Assembly: GCA_045651985.1 (NCBI GenBank)
Contig: JAZRTK010000034.1
Location: 1-52,726 of the forward strand
DNA from: SIG710 sp045651985
Lineage (GTDB): Bacteria; Bacillota; Clostridia; Oscillospirales; CAG-272
Reading direction: 5' to 3'
Length of the DNA: 52,726 nucleotides
Below the pieces are notes generated by a model. The model saw only the letters and a program-made list of their open reading frames with translations. It ran no database searches and was not told the origin of the DNA. This document shows, piece by piece, positions 41,936 through 49,367 of the stretch. The translations under genes were made by a program, and so were the position numbers. How positions within the stretch are numbered: position 1 is the first letter of the stretch; every line of letters begins with the position of its first letter.

Positions 41936-42531
41936 ATTATTCCTTTCAAAAAGGTTCCTTTCAGGAAGATCCAGATTCCGATGATAATGAGTATGGCACC
42001 GCCGAATATCTGCGCCTTGCCCGATATTGCCGTTCCGATCCTGCGTCCGATGATGATACCCGCATAGCAGATAATAAAGGTGACTGCGGCAATTACGATG
42101 GCGCAGATGAGAGCCTCGATAAGGTTGTAATCCGAAATGGTAAAGCCTACGGAAAGCGCGTCTATCGACGTGGCAACGCCCTGTATCAAAAGCGTTCCGA
42201 AGCCAAGGCGCACAAGCTTGCACTCCTCACCCTCGCATTTGATGCCCTCGTAGAGCATCTTTCCGCCGATGTATGCAAGAAGTGCAAGAGCGATCCAAGG
42301 GATAAAAGGCTCAAAAGCATTGAAATAACTGACCAGAGTGTGAACGCAGAACCAACCAGCAAGGGGCATCACAGCCTGGAAAAGTGCAAAAAGTCCCGCG
42401 ATAGTCAGCATTTTCTTCTGCTTCATTTTCGGCTCGCTGAGACCGTCCGTCAGAGACACGGAGAAGGCGTCCATTGCAAGTCCCACGCCCGTGCTGATAC
42501 TTTGTATAAAAAAAGAAATTCCCAAATTCAT
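41932..42531 (-). CDS. mntP: manganese efflux pump MntP
   Basis: 199 residues with six hydrophobic helices in two homologous halves. Each half has the family Asp motif: GLAMDAFSVSLTDGL and GVATSIDALSVGFTI. Exports Mn2+. I start at ATG 42531 behind CGGGAG; the longer frame upstream contains no hydrophobic sequence and runs through the promoter. The promoter lies only about 30 bases before the start, so there is no room for the manganese (yybP-ykoY) riboswitch often found before this gene. Confidence 0.92.
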   Translation of the reverse strand: MNLGISFFIQSISTGVGLAMDAFSVSLTDGLSEPKMKQKKMLTIAGLFALFQAVMPLAGWFCVHTLVSYFNAFEPFIPWIALALLAYIGGKMLYEGIKCEGEECKLVRLGFGTLLIQGVATSIDALSVGFTISDYNLIEALICAIVIAAVTFIICYAGIIIGRRIGTAISGKAQIFGGAILIIIGIWIFLKGTFLKGII

Positions 42532-42562
42532 TTTCAACTCCCGATTTTTTGTCGCAAGGGGC

Positions 42563-42591
42563 ATTATATCCTTTTTTTGACTGTTTGTCAA
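42563..42591 (-). promoter_or_regulatory. promoter of mntP
   Basis: Minus strand TTGACA (42591-42586), 17-nt spacer, TATAAT (42568-42563). Confidence 0.8.
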
Positions 42592-42601
42592 GGATTTTCG
42601 A

Positions 42602-42645
42602 CAAAAAACACCCTCGGTGCATTTTTTGCACCGAGGGTGTTTTTT
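42602..42645 (-). terminator. terminator of the ABC transporter operon
   Basis: AAAAAACACCCTCGGTGCA / TGCACCGAGGGTGTTTTTT, just after the permease stop. Confidence 0.88.
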
Positions 42646-43369
42646 ATTTTCCGTTTCGCATATTTTGGGCAAATACCGTAATTGCTATTGCCAGAATTAC
42701 GATGGTGTAAAATGCAACGGTCAAAGCGGGTATCAAAAGCCCGTCTGCGCTCCGCGCCAAAGCTCCGCGCAGAATATCTACCGTGCCCGAAAAGGGAAGA
42801 ATCTTACAGATAAAGGCGAAAAATCCGCCTACCGTGGAAGCGTCAAAATACATTCCGCTTGTAAATGCCACAAGCTGAATGGCAATACTTCCCATGCCCG
42901 ATGCCGCCTTTTCGCTGACGCAAGAGCCGACTAAAATTCCCAGTCCTATAAAAAGGAGAGAAATGGGCAGGGAAAGGACTGCGGACAGAATGATTCCTGT
43001 TGAAAAATCAAGTCCAAGCGCGATCGCCGCCGCAAAGAACAGAAGATTCTGAATGAGTGCCACGGGCAGGACTGCCAAAAGGTATCCCAGCACGTAATCA
43101 GACCCCCGCATGGGGCTGACGCCAAGTCGTGCGAGAAGGGAGGATTCCCTGTCCTTTGAAACCAGCGTCGCCGTAAAAAGTGTAAGGAATGAGAATCCGA
43201 AAATGATGATGCCGGGAGTGAAATTTTCTATCAGATAAGCCTGACCGGGGATCTTAAATTGTTGGAAGATAAAGAGCAGAAACAGGGGGAGAAGCAGGGC
43301 GAATATTATGCTCAGTGGATCCCTGATCATTTCTTTGAAATTTCTTTTTGCAAAGTTTAAGGTTCGCAT
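42644..43369 (-). CDS. ABC-2 type transporter permease
   Basis: 241 residues with six hydrophobic helices (DPLSIIFALLLPLFLLFIF, FTPGIIIFGFSFLTLFTATLV, and others). SSLLARLGVSPMRGSDYVLGYLLA is typical of the DrrB/NodJ-like ABC-2 permeases. Partner of the ATPase encoded just upstream; start and stop overlap by one base (TGATG). Likely exports a drug, lipid or peptide; the substrate is unknown. Confidence 0.88.
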   Translation of the reverse strand: MRTLNFAKRNFKEMIRDPLSIIFALLLPLFLLFIFQQFKIPGQAYLIENFTPGIIIFGFSFLTLFTATLVSKDRESSLLARLGVSPMRGSDYVLGYLLAVLPVALIQNLLFFAAAIALGLDFSTGIILSAVLSLPISLLFIGLGILVGSCVSEKAASGMGSIAIQLVAFTSGMYFDASTVGGFFAFICKILPFSGTVDILRGALARSADGLLIPALTVAFYTIVILAIAITVFAQNMRNGK

Positions 43370-44091
43370 CAGAGCTCACCTCCCGTTGCCAGGCTTACGA
43401 AAGCGTCCTCGAAGTTTTCTTTGCCCGACTGCGCGATGATCTCCGCAGGTGTGCCCACGGTGCAGAGCTTGCCCGAAGACAGGATCGCCACCCTGTCGGA
43501 AAGCCTTTGTGCTTCTTCCATGTAGTGTGTGGTGAGAATGACCGTCACCTCTCCGTGCAGCTCCTCAATTACTCGCCAAAGCTCCTTGCGGGCGATGACG
43601 TCAAGACCCAGAGTCGGTTCGTCCAAAAAGAGGAGCTTTGGGTCGTTTATGAGAGCTATTGCAATGGATAGCTTTCTCTGCCAGCCGCCCGAGAGGGTTT
43701 TGCCTTTTTGTTCCATGACGGGCGCAAGTCCGAATTTTTCGGTAAGCTCTCCGATCTTTTTGTTCGGGTCTTTTATGCCGTATGCGCCCGCCATAAATTC
43801 AAGGTTCTCCTTGACTGTGAGATTTGGCGCAATTGCTGTTTCCTGCGGTGAAATGTTTATCATTTCCCTGATCTTCCGACGGTATTCTTTTATATCGAGT
43901 CCGAATATCTCGGCTTTGCCATCGCTTTGCTCTATTAAGGTGGAGAGCATTTTTACGGTAGTTGTTTTTCCCGCGCCGTTGGTGCCCAGAAGCGAAAACA
44001 GCTCCCCGTGTTCCACCCTCAGACAAAGACCGTCCACAACCGTTTTTTCTCCGTATTTTTTAGTGAGGTCCTTTGTTTTAATTGCCGTCAT
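43369..44091 (-). CDS. ABC transporter ATP-binding protein
   Basis: 240 residues. Walker A LLGTNGAGKTTTVKML, Q-loop NISPQETAIAPNLTV, signature TLSGGWQRKLSIAIAL (SGG-W-Q variant of LSGGQ), Walker B LLFLDEPTLGLD and switch His in VILTTHYMEEA. Energises the ABC-2 permease encoded next. Its start overlaps the end of the AbrB-family gene by 14 bases, so all three are one operon. Confidence 0.93.
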   Translation of the reverse strand: MTAIKTKDLTKKYGEKTVVDGLCLRVEHGELFSLLGTNGAGKTTTVKMLSTLIEQSDGKAEIFGLDIKEYRRKIREMINISPQETAIAPNLTVKENLEFMAGAYGIKDPNKKIGELTEKFGLAPVMEQKGKTLSGGWQRKLSIAIALINDPKLLFLDEPTLGLDVIARKELWRVIEELHGEVTVILTTHYMEEAQRLSDRVAILSSGKLCTVGTPAEIIAQSGKENFEDAFVSLATGGEL

Positions 44092-44284
44092 TTTTTCCTC
44101 CCAGAATAGAATCTGTCATGTCTTCAAGGGTGTCGGCTTTAAGCAAAGCCATACCGCGACTCTTGTCTGCCAGGACTATCACCGAGTCACCTGCCTTGAT
44201 TCCGAACATATCGCGGGCTTCCTTGGGAATAACGATCTGTCCCTTTTCGCCTACTTTGCTGATTCCAACGAACTTGTCTCTCAT
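44078..44284 (-). CDS. AbrB-family transcriptional regulator
   Basis: 68 residues. SpoVT/AbrB swapped-hairpin DNA-binding domain: VGISKVGEKGQIVIPKEARDMFGIKAGDSVIVLAD. I start at ATG 44284 behind AAGGAGG; the longer frame lies over the promoter. First gene of the operon with the ABC exporter and so a likely autoregulator of it. Imperfect AAGTAT-type repeats lie between the promoter and the gene (44296-44325) and could be its site. Confidence 0.9.
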   Translation of the reverse strand: MRDKFVGISKVGEKGQIVIPKEARDMFGIKAGDSVIVLADKSRGMALLKADTLEDMTDSILGGKNDGN

Positions 44285-44324
44285 ATTTACCTCCTTGGTG
44301 TGATAAGTTATACTTTTCATACTT

Positions 44325-44353
44325 ATTATACCACGAGGACCTGCGCTTGTCAA
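44325..44353 (-). promoter_or_regulatory. promoter of the AbrB-ABC operon
   Basis: Minus strand TTGACA (44353-44348), 17-nt spacer, TATAAT (44330-44325). Confidence 0.8.
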
Positions 44354-44516
44354 TAGGAGAACAAATGAAATTGCAATTTAAAAGTAAAAAGAAAGATAAA
44401 GCCGAGATGTATTTACATTTAAAATAATCGAGGCGGAATCAAGTTGTGAGATGGGGCACCGAAGTGGCTCGCACCAATTCCATGCACAATCCCCAAATGA
44501 GAGCGGATTTTGATAG

Positions 44517-44546
44517 TAAAAAAGGACGGTGTAAACCGTCCTTTTT
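44517..44546 (-). terminator. terminator of serine dehydratase
   Basis: AAAAAGGACGG-tgtaaa-CCGTCCTTTTT. The bases 44354-44516 hold no gene that I can support. Confidence 0.85.
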
Positions 44547-45757
44547 CATTGAGGCTTATAAAGCTTTGCAAGACCGCCTTCGCTTGTTTCGCGGTAGATG
44601 TGTGACAGATCGAGACCCGTTTGGTACATAGTCTCAACTACCAGATCGAAGGAAATCTTTCGGCTGCCTGAAAGGAAGTTAGCTAGGCTGAGCGCGTTGA
44701 TCGCGCGCATTGCCGCAACGGCATTTCGTTCGATACAAGGGATCTGCACAAGCCCGCAAACGGGATCGCAGGTAAGTCCCAGGTGGTGCTCGAGAGAGAT
44801 CTCGGCGGCGTATTCTATCTGATCGATTCCCATTCCGAAAAGCTCCGCCAAGGCTGCTGCCGCCATAGAGCAAGCCGTTCCAACCTCTGCCTGACAGCCG
44901 CATTCCGCACCGCTGATCGAGGCGTTTGTAGCAACTATCTGGCCAACCAGACCTGCCACCGCCAAAGCGCGGCAGATGTCATTTTCGGTAAAGCCGTTCT
45001 TTTCTTCCATGTATTTGAGTACCGCGGGGAGTACACCGCAGGATCCGCAGGTGGGGGCGGTGACTATCTTGCCGCAGTCGGCGTTTTGCTCGCTGACCGC
45101 GAAGGCGTAAGCGCAGACCAGTCGGTTTTCTCTCGTCTGAGGGCTTTCGTCTATGTGGCGCTGATTGAAGAGATTCTGTGCTTTTCGGCTGACGTCAAGA
45201 CCGCCCGGGAGTGTTCCCGTGCGTATAAGTCCCTCGCGAATTGAGTTCTCCATTGTCTGCCAGACACGATGCAAAAAGGGGATAAAATCCTCACCCTCGT
45301 GCTCGAAAACATAGTCGGAAAGACGGATATTTTTCGATTTGCAGAAATTTGCGATCTCCGAAAAGCTGCTTTCGGGGTAGACGTCTTGGTCGGTGGCGGG
45401 TGCTTCGCCGGGGACTCTTATCTCACCGCCGCCGATGCTGAGAAAGGTGGCTTCCGCCGTCTTTTCATCGCCTGTAAACCCTTCAAAACGCAGGGTGTTG
45501 GGGTGTTCAAGTTGGATTTCGTCGTCTGTGTTGAAGACGATCTGGCAGGGCAGGGGTGAGAGCGCGTCGGTGACGGCGCGGTCGGTGCCGTGCCCCTTTC
45601 CCGTCTTTGCAAGTGATCCGTAGAGGGTCACGACCGCACGGTCAAGGTCGGGGTTCTGCTCCATAAAGCGTTGCGCGGCAAATGCGGGTCCCATTGTATG
45701 CGAGCTTGACGGCCCCGTTCCTATCTTGTATATGTTTCTGACTGATTTCATTCCCAT
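44546..45757 (-). CDS. sdaA: L-serine ammonia-lyase, iron-sulfur-dependent, single chain
   Basis: 403 residues. Deaminates serine to pyruvate and ammonia. It is the fused form: the N-terminal ~140 residues correspond to the beta domain (YKIGTGPSSSHTMGPAFAA) and the rest to the catalytic alpha domain. Cluster and active-site cysteines appear in APTCGSCGVLPAV, SGAECGCQAEVGTACSMAAAA and CDPVCGLVQIPCIERNAV. ATG at 45757 behind AAAGGAG. Single-gene transcript. Confidence 0.95.
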   Translation of the reverse strand: MGMKSVRNIYKIGTGPSSSHTMGPAFAAQRFMEQNPDLDRAVVTLYGSLAKTGKGHGTDRAVTDALSPLPCQIVFNTDDEIQLEHPNTLRFEGFTGDEKTAEATFLSIGGGEIRVPGEAPATDQDVYPESSFSEIANFCKSKNIRLSDYVFEHEGEDFIPFLHRVWQTMENSIREGLIRTGTLPGGLDVSRKAQNLFNQRHIDESPQTRENRLVCAYAFAVSEQNADCGKIVTAPTCGSCGVLPAVLKYMEEKNGFTENDICRALAVAGLVGQIVATNASISGAECGCQAEVGTACSMAAAALAELFGMGIDQIEYAAEISLEHHLGLTCDPVCGLVQIPCIERNAVAAMRAINALSLANFLSGSRKISFDLVVETMYQTGLDLSHIYRETSEGGLAKLYKPQ

Positions 45758-45796
45758 GTGAGCGGTCTCCTTTGAGAGGAAATAGGTTTCGTGACT

Positions 45797-45825
45797 ATTG
45801 TACCACGAAAAACGGGGATTTTCAA
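45797..45825 (-). promoter_or_regulatory. promoter of serine dehydratase
   Basis: Minus strand TTGAAA (45825-45820), 17-nt spacer, TACAAT (45802-45797). Confidence 0.6.
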
Positions 45826-45854
45826 TAGGAATTTTGTTTTTGGGGAAAAGGACG

Positions 45855-45971
45855 GGGCAAAAGGACTTGCACTCTTCACAAACGCCGCTGATTAGCTGTT
45901 TTACTCAGTCATCTTTCTTGCGGCGTTACGGCAGGTTGCTCCGCAAACTGCGCGTGAAGAACCGTGAATTT
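45855..45971. repeat. tRNA-T-arm palindromic element (matches tRNA-Leu)
   Basis: GGGCAAAAGGACTTG (45855-45869) is identical to the 3' segment of tRNA-Leu (46026-46040); the arm then continues CACTCTTCAC where the tRNA has AACCTTCAC. The right arm starts GTGAAG (45954). Inner stem AACGCCGC (45881-45888) with GCGGCGTT (45920-45927). Small hairpin CAGGTTGC-tcc-GCAAACTG (45932-45950, one mismatch). Same layout and position as the others. Confidence 0.75.
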
Positions 45972-45978
45972 CACTCAA

Positions 45979-46019
45979 ACCAATACAAAAAGGGGTACAC
46001 GAGGTACCCCTTTTTGTAT
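45979..46019 (-). terminator. terminator of tRNA-Leu
   Basis: CAATACAAAAAGGGGTAC / GTACCCCTTTTTGTATTG hairpin abutting the tRNA 3' end. Confidence 0.85.
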
Positions 46020-46103
46020 TGGTGCGGGCAAAAGGACTTGAACCTTCACGTCGGGGACACCAGATCCTAAGTCTGGCGCGTCTGCCAATTCCGCCATGCC
46101 CGC
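46020..46103 (-). tRNA. tRNA-Leu(TAG)
   Basis: 84 nt with encoded CCA and the longer variable arm of leucine tRNA. Acceptor GCGGGCA pairs with TGCCCGC. Anticodon loop CTTAGGA gives TAG, reading CUN codons. Confidence 0.95.
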
Positions 46104-46113
46104 AGACCCCTTG

Positions 46114-46142
46114 ATTATACACTCTTTTGCGTCCTTTGTCAA
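46114..46142 (-). promoter_or_regulatory. promoter of tRNA-Leu
   Basis: Minus strand TTGACA (46142-46137), 17-nt spacer, TATAAT (46119-46114). Confidence 0.85.
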
Positions 46143-46169
46143 GTGCAAATTAGCACTACAGGGCGAAAG

Positions 46170-46721
46170 TCACACCGCCAAATAGAAATATTCGGTTATA
46201 GTTTCGGGGGACTCTGTCATTCCGTTTGCTATCCACCACCGCAGTGTATCAACGAACACCGCGCAAATATGGTCTATCCAAAAGCTTTCGGGCAGTTTTG
46301 GACTTTTTCGTCGGGCGAAAAGCGGAAGCTGGATTTCTACCATTTCCCGAAGACCGGTCTTGAAATAACCGAGAAAGACCTCGTTATTTTCGCAGGACAG
46401 AAGCACAAGAATATTGTTATCGTTCTTTTGAAGGTGGCAAAAAAGGTGCAGAAAGACCGAGTCTGAAAAATCGCACTCGAAAATATACCTATGATCGGGG
46501 TGGTCGTTTTTTGACCAATCGAAAATGTGGCAGAACAGCTCCCCGCAAAGCTCTTTCAGAAGAAAATCCTTGGTCTCAAAATGCGAGTAAAAGGTGGCTC
46601 TGCCTACGTCCGCGCGCTCAATAATTTCGCCAACGGTTATTTGTGAAAATTTTTTCTTTGAGAGCAGTTCCGCAAAGGCTGAAAAAATAGCCTCACGGGT
46701 TTTTCTTTGCCGTCTGTCCAT
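46170..46721 (-). CDS. TetR-family transcriptional regulator
   Basis: 183 residues. N-terminal TetR helix-turn-helix (about 8-55): TREAIFSAFAELLSKKKFSQITVGEIIERADVGRATFYSHFETKDFLL. The C-terminal ligand domain is rich in Cys and His (FCHIFDWSKNDHPDH, FHLFCHL, SCENNEV), which would suit metal sensing but is not proof. I start at ATG 46721 because GGAGG stands 5 bases before it; the long upstream frame is not coding. Divergent from the CDF efflux gene, so it probably controls it and itself. Confidence 0.88.
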   Translation of the reverse strand: MDRRQRKTREAIFSAFAELLSKKKFSQITVGEIIERADVGRATFYSHFETKDFLLKELCGELFCHIFDWSKNDHPDHRYIFECDFSDSVFLHLFCHLQKNDNNILVLLSCENNEVFLGYFKTGLREMVEIQLPLFARRKSPKLPESFWIDHICAVFVDTLRWWIANGMTESPETITEYFYLAV

Positions 46722-46772
46722 AAAAACCTCCATACAGTTTCCCGATTTTGTTCGATATCGCACATTTGCGGT

Positions 46773-46784
46773 AATATGCATATT
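46773..46784. promoter_or_regulatory. palindrome overlapping the tetR -10 region
   Basis: Perfect 12-bp palindrome AATATGCATATT. It overlaps the likely tetR -10 (TATTAC, 46776-46771; -35 TTGACG 46799-46794), a suitable place for an autoregulatory operator. Confidence 0.4.
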
Positions 46785-46813
46785 GCTTTTTTCCGTCAAA
46801 TAAGATAAAATGA

Positions 46814-46828
46814 CGAACAAGATGTTCG
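46814..46828. promoter_or_regulatory. inverted repeat upstream of the CDF gene
   Basis: CGAACA-aga-TGTTCG, 6-bp arms with a 3-base centre, between the two divergent genes and a few bases before a possible -35 (TTGGAT 46833-46838; TATCTA 46855-46860). Candidate TetR site. Confidence 0.4.
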
Positions 46829-46877
46829 GTATTGGATTTATTGTATCACAAAAATATCTACAAGTCAACAGGAGGAC

Positions 46878-47768
46878 ATGATGAAATCGGAGAAAAGGAT
46901 ATTGGTCGCGTTCATATTGAACCTTGCATTTTCGATGATAGAATTTGCAGGAGGACTTTGGACGGGAAGCATAGCTATAGCCTCGGACGCGCTTCACGAT
47001 CTTGGGGACGCCGCAGGGATAGGAGCGTCCTATTTTCTTGAAAAAAAGAGTAAAAGGCAGCCTGATGAAAAGTACACTTACGGCTACGCACGTTACTCGA
47101 TGCTGGGAGGGGCTGTTACCTCGCTTATTCTGCTTTTTGGCTCGGCGACGGTCATCGTCGGCGCGGTAGAAAGATTGATAAACCCCGTTTCCGTCAATTA
47201 CGACGGCATGATAATATTTGCAATATTGGGCGTGTGCATCAATTTTGGAGCGACGATTTTGACGAGAGAAGGAGGCTCGCTCAATCAGCGGGCGGTGAGC
47301 TTGCATATGCTGGAAGATGTTATGGGCTGGGCGGCGGTCCTTGTTGGTGCTGTGGTCATGCGTTTTACGGATACGACGGTCATCGACCCTGTAATGTCAA
47401 TATTTGTGGCGGTGTTCATACTCATAAACGTTTTCGGAAATCTGAAAGAGATAAGTGCGATCTTTCTTGAGAAAGCTCCCGACGGTATTGACACAAACGA
47501 GCTTTTGCACCATTTATCCGAGCTTGACGGAGTAATTGAAGTACATCATCTTCACGTCTGGACCTTGGACGGGCAGAACAACTATGCGACTTTGCACGTG
47601 GTCACAAGCGACCCCGAAACGGCGAAAAAGACCGTGCGTGGAGAACTTTTGGAGCACGGAATAAATCACGTTACCATTGAAATCGAATCGGAGAATGAGA
47701 GTTGCGATGACAAGGTCTGCCACGTCGAATCTCCCGAGAGGTCGGCGTGTCAGCATCATCACCACTAA
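46878..47768 (+). CDS. cation diffusion facilitator family metal efflux transporter
   Basis: 296 residues, six helices. CDF proteins exchange Zn2+ or a similar metal for protons. Metal-site residues are in helix 2 (SDALHDLGD, about 36-44) and helix 5 (SLHMLEDVMGW). The cytoplasmic C-terminal domain (about 205-275) has HHLHVWTLDGQNNYATLHVV. The tail is Cys/His rich and ends in four histidines (CDDKVCHVESPERSACQHHHH), an added likely metal-binding segment. ATG at 46878 (or the adjacent 46881) behind AGGAGG. Zn is the most likely substrate; Co, Cd or Ni are possible. Confidence 0.92.
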   Translation: MMKSEKRILVAFILNLAFSMIEFAGGLWTGSIAIASDALHDLGDAAGIGASYFLEKKSKRQPDEKYTYGYARYSMLGGAVTSLILLFGSATVIVGAVERLINPVSVNYDGMIIFAILGVCINFGATILTREGGSLNQRAVSLHMLEDVMGWAAVLVGAVVMRFTDTTVIDPVMSIFVAVFILINVFGNLKEISAIFLEKAPDGIDTNELLHHLSELDGVIEVHHLHVWTLDGQNNYATLHVVTSDPETAKKTVRGELLEHGINHVTIEIESENESCDDKVCHVESPERSACQHHHH

Positions 47769-47797
47769 AAAAGAGGGAGCGTACGCTCCCTCTTTTT
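47767..47797. terminator. bidirectional terminator
   Basis: AAAAAAGAGGGAGC-gta-GCTCCCTCTTTTT-type hairpin between convergent genes. Confidence 0.85.
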
Positions 47798-49358
47798 ATC
47801 CAATTCTCTTATAATAAACCAATCGGTTCAGAGGCACGTTTTCGGTAACGGTCGCGCCGCCCTCGTATTCTATGCCAAGGTCGTTTACCCACTTGGTGTT
47901 TTCAGGCAGGCGAACGGTTTTTTCTCTTGCGCCCTGCTTGATAACGGGAGCTACCAGATACTTGTCACCCAGCATGAACATATCGTTTGTCAGTTCGTAG
48001 CCTTCATCGGGGAACTGGTATGCAAGGTGGCGAATCATAGGCTCGCCCGTCTTTTCGGTGTCGGTGAGAATTTTTTCGATCTCGGGGAACATATCCTCGT
48101 GGAGCTTCGCCATATCGCGACAGATCTTGACTGCTTCATCGCCCAGATGTCTCCAAGGAAGAGCAGAGAACTGCATCATTGGAAACAGTGCAGAGGTCTG
48201 TGCCATGCGGATAAAGAGCTCGTCGTCAAAGGTGCCGAAAGCAGCGCAAGTCCACTCGCCGCCGCCAACCATGTCGGGGCAGATGAAGGGACAACCGATA
48301 AGACCTGTGAAAATACCGTTGGGAACGAGGCAGTCAAGTCCGTTTTGTTCCCATGCGTGTCGCTTATCCCACAGGCGCTGTACCGTGTGGTATCCGCCCA
48401 TGTTCCAGATGTCCTTGAACTCATGGTACTTGAACTTGGAGCCGTATTTTACCCACGCTTGGCTCAGCTGAGCGCGGGTGTAGCCGCCGTAGATCTCTTT
48501 TGCGTTTGCAAAGGAGCTGGGACGGTAAGAGCCGCCGTCAAACTTAAATCCGTCTATGCCGAACTCATCAATTAAACGATTGAGCTGTCTGTCCATTTCA
48601 GCACAGTCGTCGGGAAGCATGAAGTTAAGAACCGCGCTGAAGCCGTTCCACCATTTCATCAGGCAGATCTCTCCATTTTCGTTGCGTACGAAGTGGTTGT
48701 CGCGTATGATCTCCACGCCGCTCTCGGTTGCTCTGGGCTGGTAAAGCGCCAGGAACTCGTCGCCCTCGGTGCAGATAAAGGGAGTCACCCAGATCATGAC
48801 GATAAATCCAAGCTCATGGAGACGGTCGACCATTGCACGGGGATCCGTGAACTTTTCGGGGTCAAAGTCCCACACGCCGTATCTTCTCTGCCAGCCGTCG
48901 TCTATCATAAGGATACCGGGGGTGTAGCCGTTTGCCACTATCTCCTCGGCATACTTGATGATACCCTCCTGTGTTTGGTTTTTGATAAGTCCCATCCAGT
49001 CGTTAAATTGGGGAGCTTTGTAGAACTCACGCGGAGTATAGATGTTCTTCTCAAAGGGGAAGTGGGCGTTCATTGCGTTAATATACGCGTCGCGCAGATT
49101 TTTACCGTCCTCATTTAAGATAACGGGTGCGTCGTAGTCACACTCACAGCGGATAACACCGTTGTTAAATTCAATTCTGAATGGCTCGTCGCACCAGATG
49201 TATCTTCCTTTGCTTGAAAGGAAAAGGGGCGCGGACTGAGTGGATCTTTGTTCTTCAAGGTCGATTTTTATGTTTGTTTTGGCGCTGTATGGCATTTTTT
49301 CGGACCCGACAACACAGCCGCCCCACCAATATTCATCACAAAGAATTTTTGTTTCCAT
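47796..49358 (-). CDS. glycoside hydrolase family 31 protein, second of tandem pair
   Basis: 520 residues, shorter than most GH31 enzymes because the N-terminal sandwich domain is small and accessory C-terminal domains are few. Catalytic nucleophile Asp274 in DGFKFDGGS; acid/base Asp362 in FICPDMVGGGEW. TPGILMIDDGWQRRYG and LHELGFIVMIWVTPFI are typical barrel segments. There is no signal peptide, so it is intracellular and would cut imported alpha-linked oligosaccharides or glycosides. It is a paralogue of the upstream gene (9 bases away); the C-terminal ~40 residues are nearly the same. Substrate unknown. Confidence 0.88.
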   Translation of the reverse strand: METKILCDEYWWGGCVVGSEKMPYSAKTNIKIDLEEQRSTQSAPLFLSSKGRYIWCDEPFRIEFNNGVIRCECDYDAPVILNEDGKNLRDAYINAMNAHFPFEKNIYTPREFYKAPQFNDWMGLIKNQTQEGIIKYAEEIVANGYTPGILMIDDGWQRRYGVWDFDPEKFTDPRAMVDRLHELGFIVMIWVTPFICTEGDEFLALYQPRATESGVEIIRDNHFVRNENGEICLMKWWNGFSAVLNFMLPDDCAEMDRQLNRLIDEFGIDGFKFDGGSYRPSSFANAKEIYGGYTRAQLSQAWVKYGSKFKYHEFKDIWNMGGYHTVQRLWDKRHAWEQNGLDCLVPNGIFTGLIGCPFICPDMVGGGEWTCAAFGTFDDELFIRMAQTSALFPMMQFSALPWRHLGDEAVKICRDMAKLHEDMFPEIEKILTDTEKTGEPMIRHLAYQFPDEGYELTNDMFMLGDKYLVAPVIKQGAREKTVRLPENTKWVNDLGIEYEGGATVTENVPLNRLVYYKRIG

Positions 49359-49367
49359 AGTTTTACC

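Noticed and set aside
42532..42600. Manganese (yybP-ykoY) riboswitch before mntP
   Set aside because: The promoter -10 ends about 30 bases before the start codon, leaving no room for the aptamer.
44354..44516. Possible T-arm element before the serine dehydratase terminator
   Set aside because: There are short complementary words (GGGG/CCCC) but no inner stem, no hairpin of the family type and no tRNA nearby.
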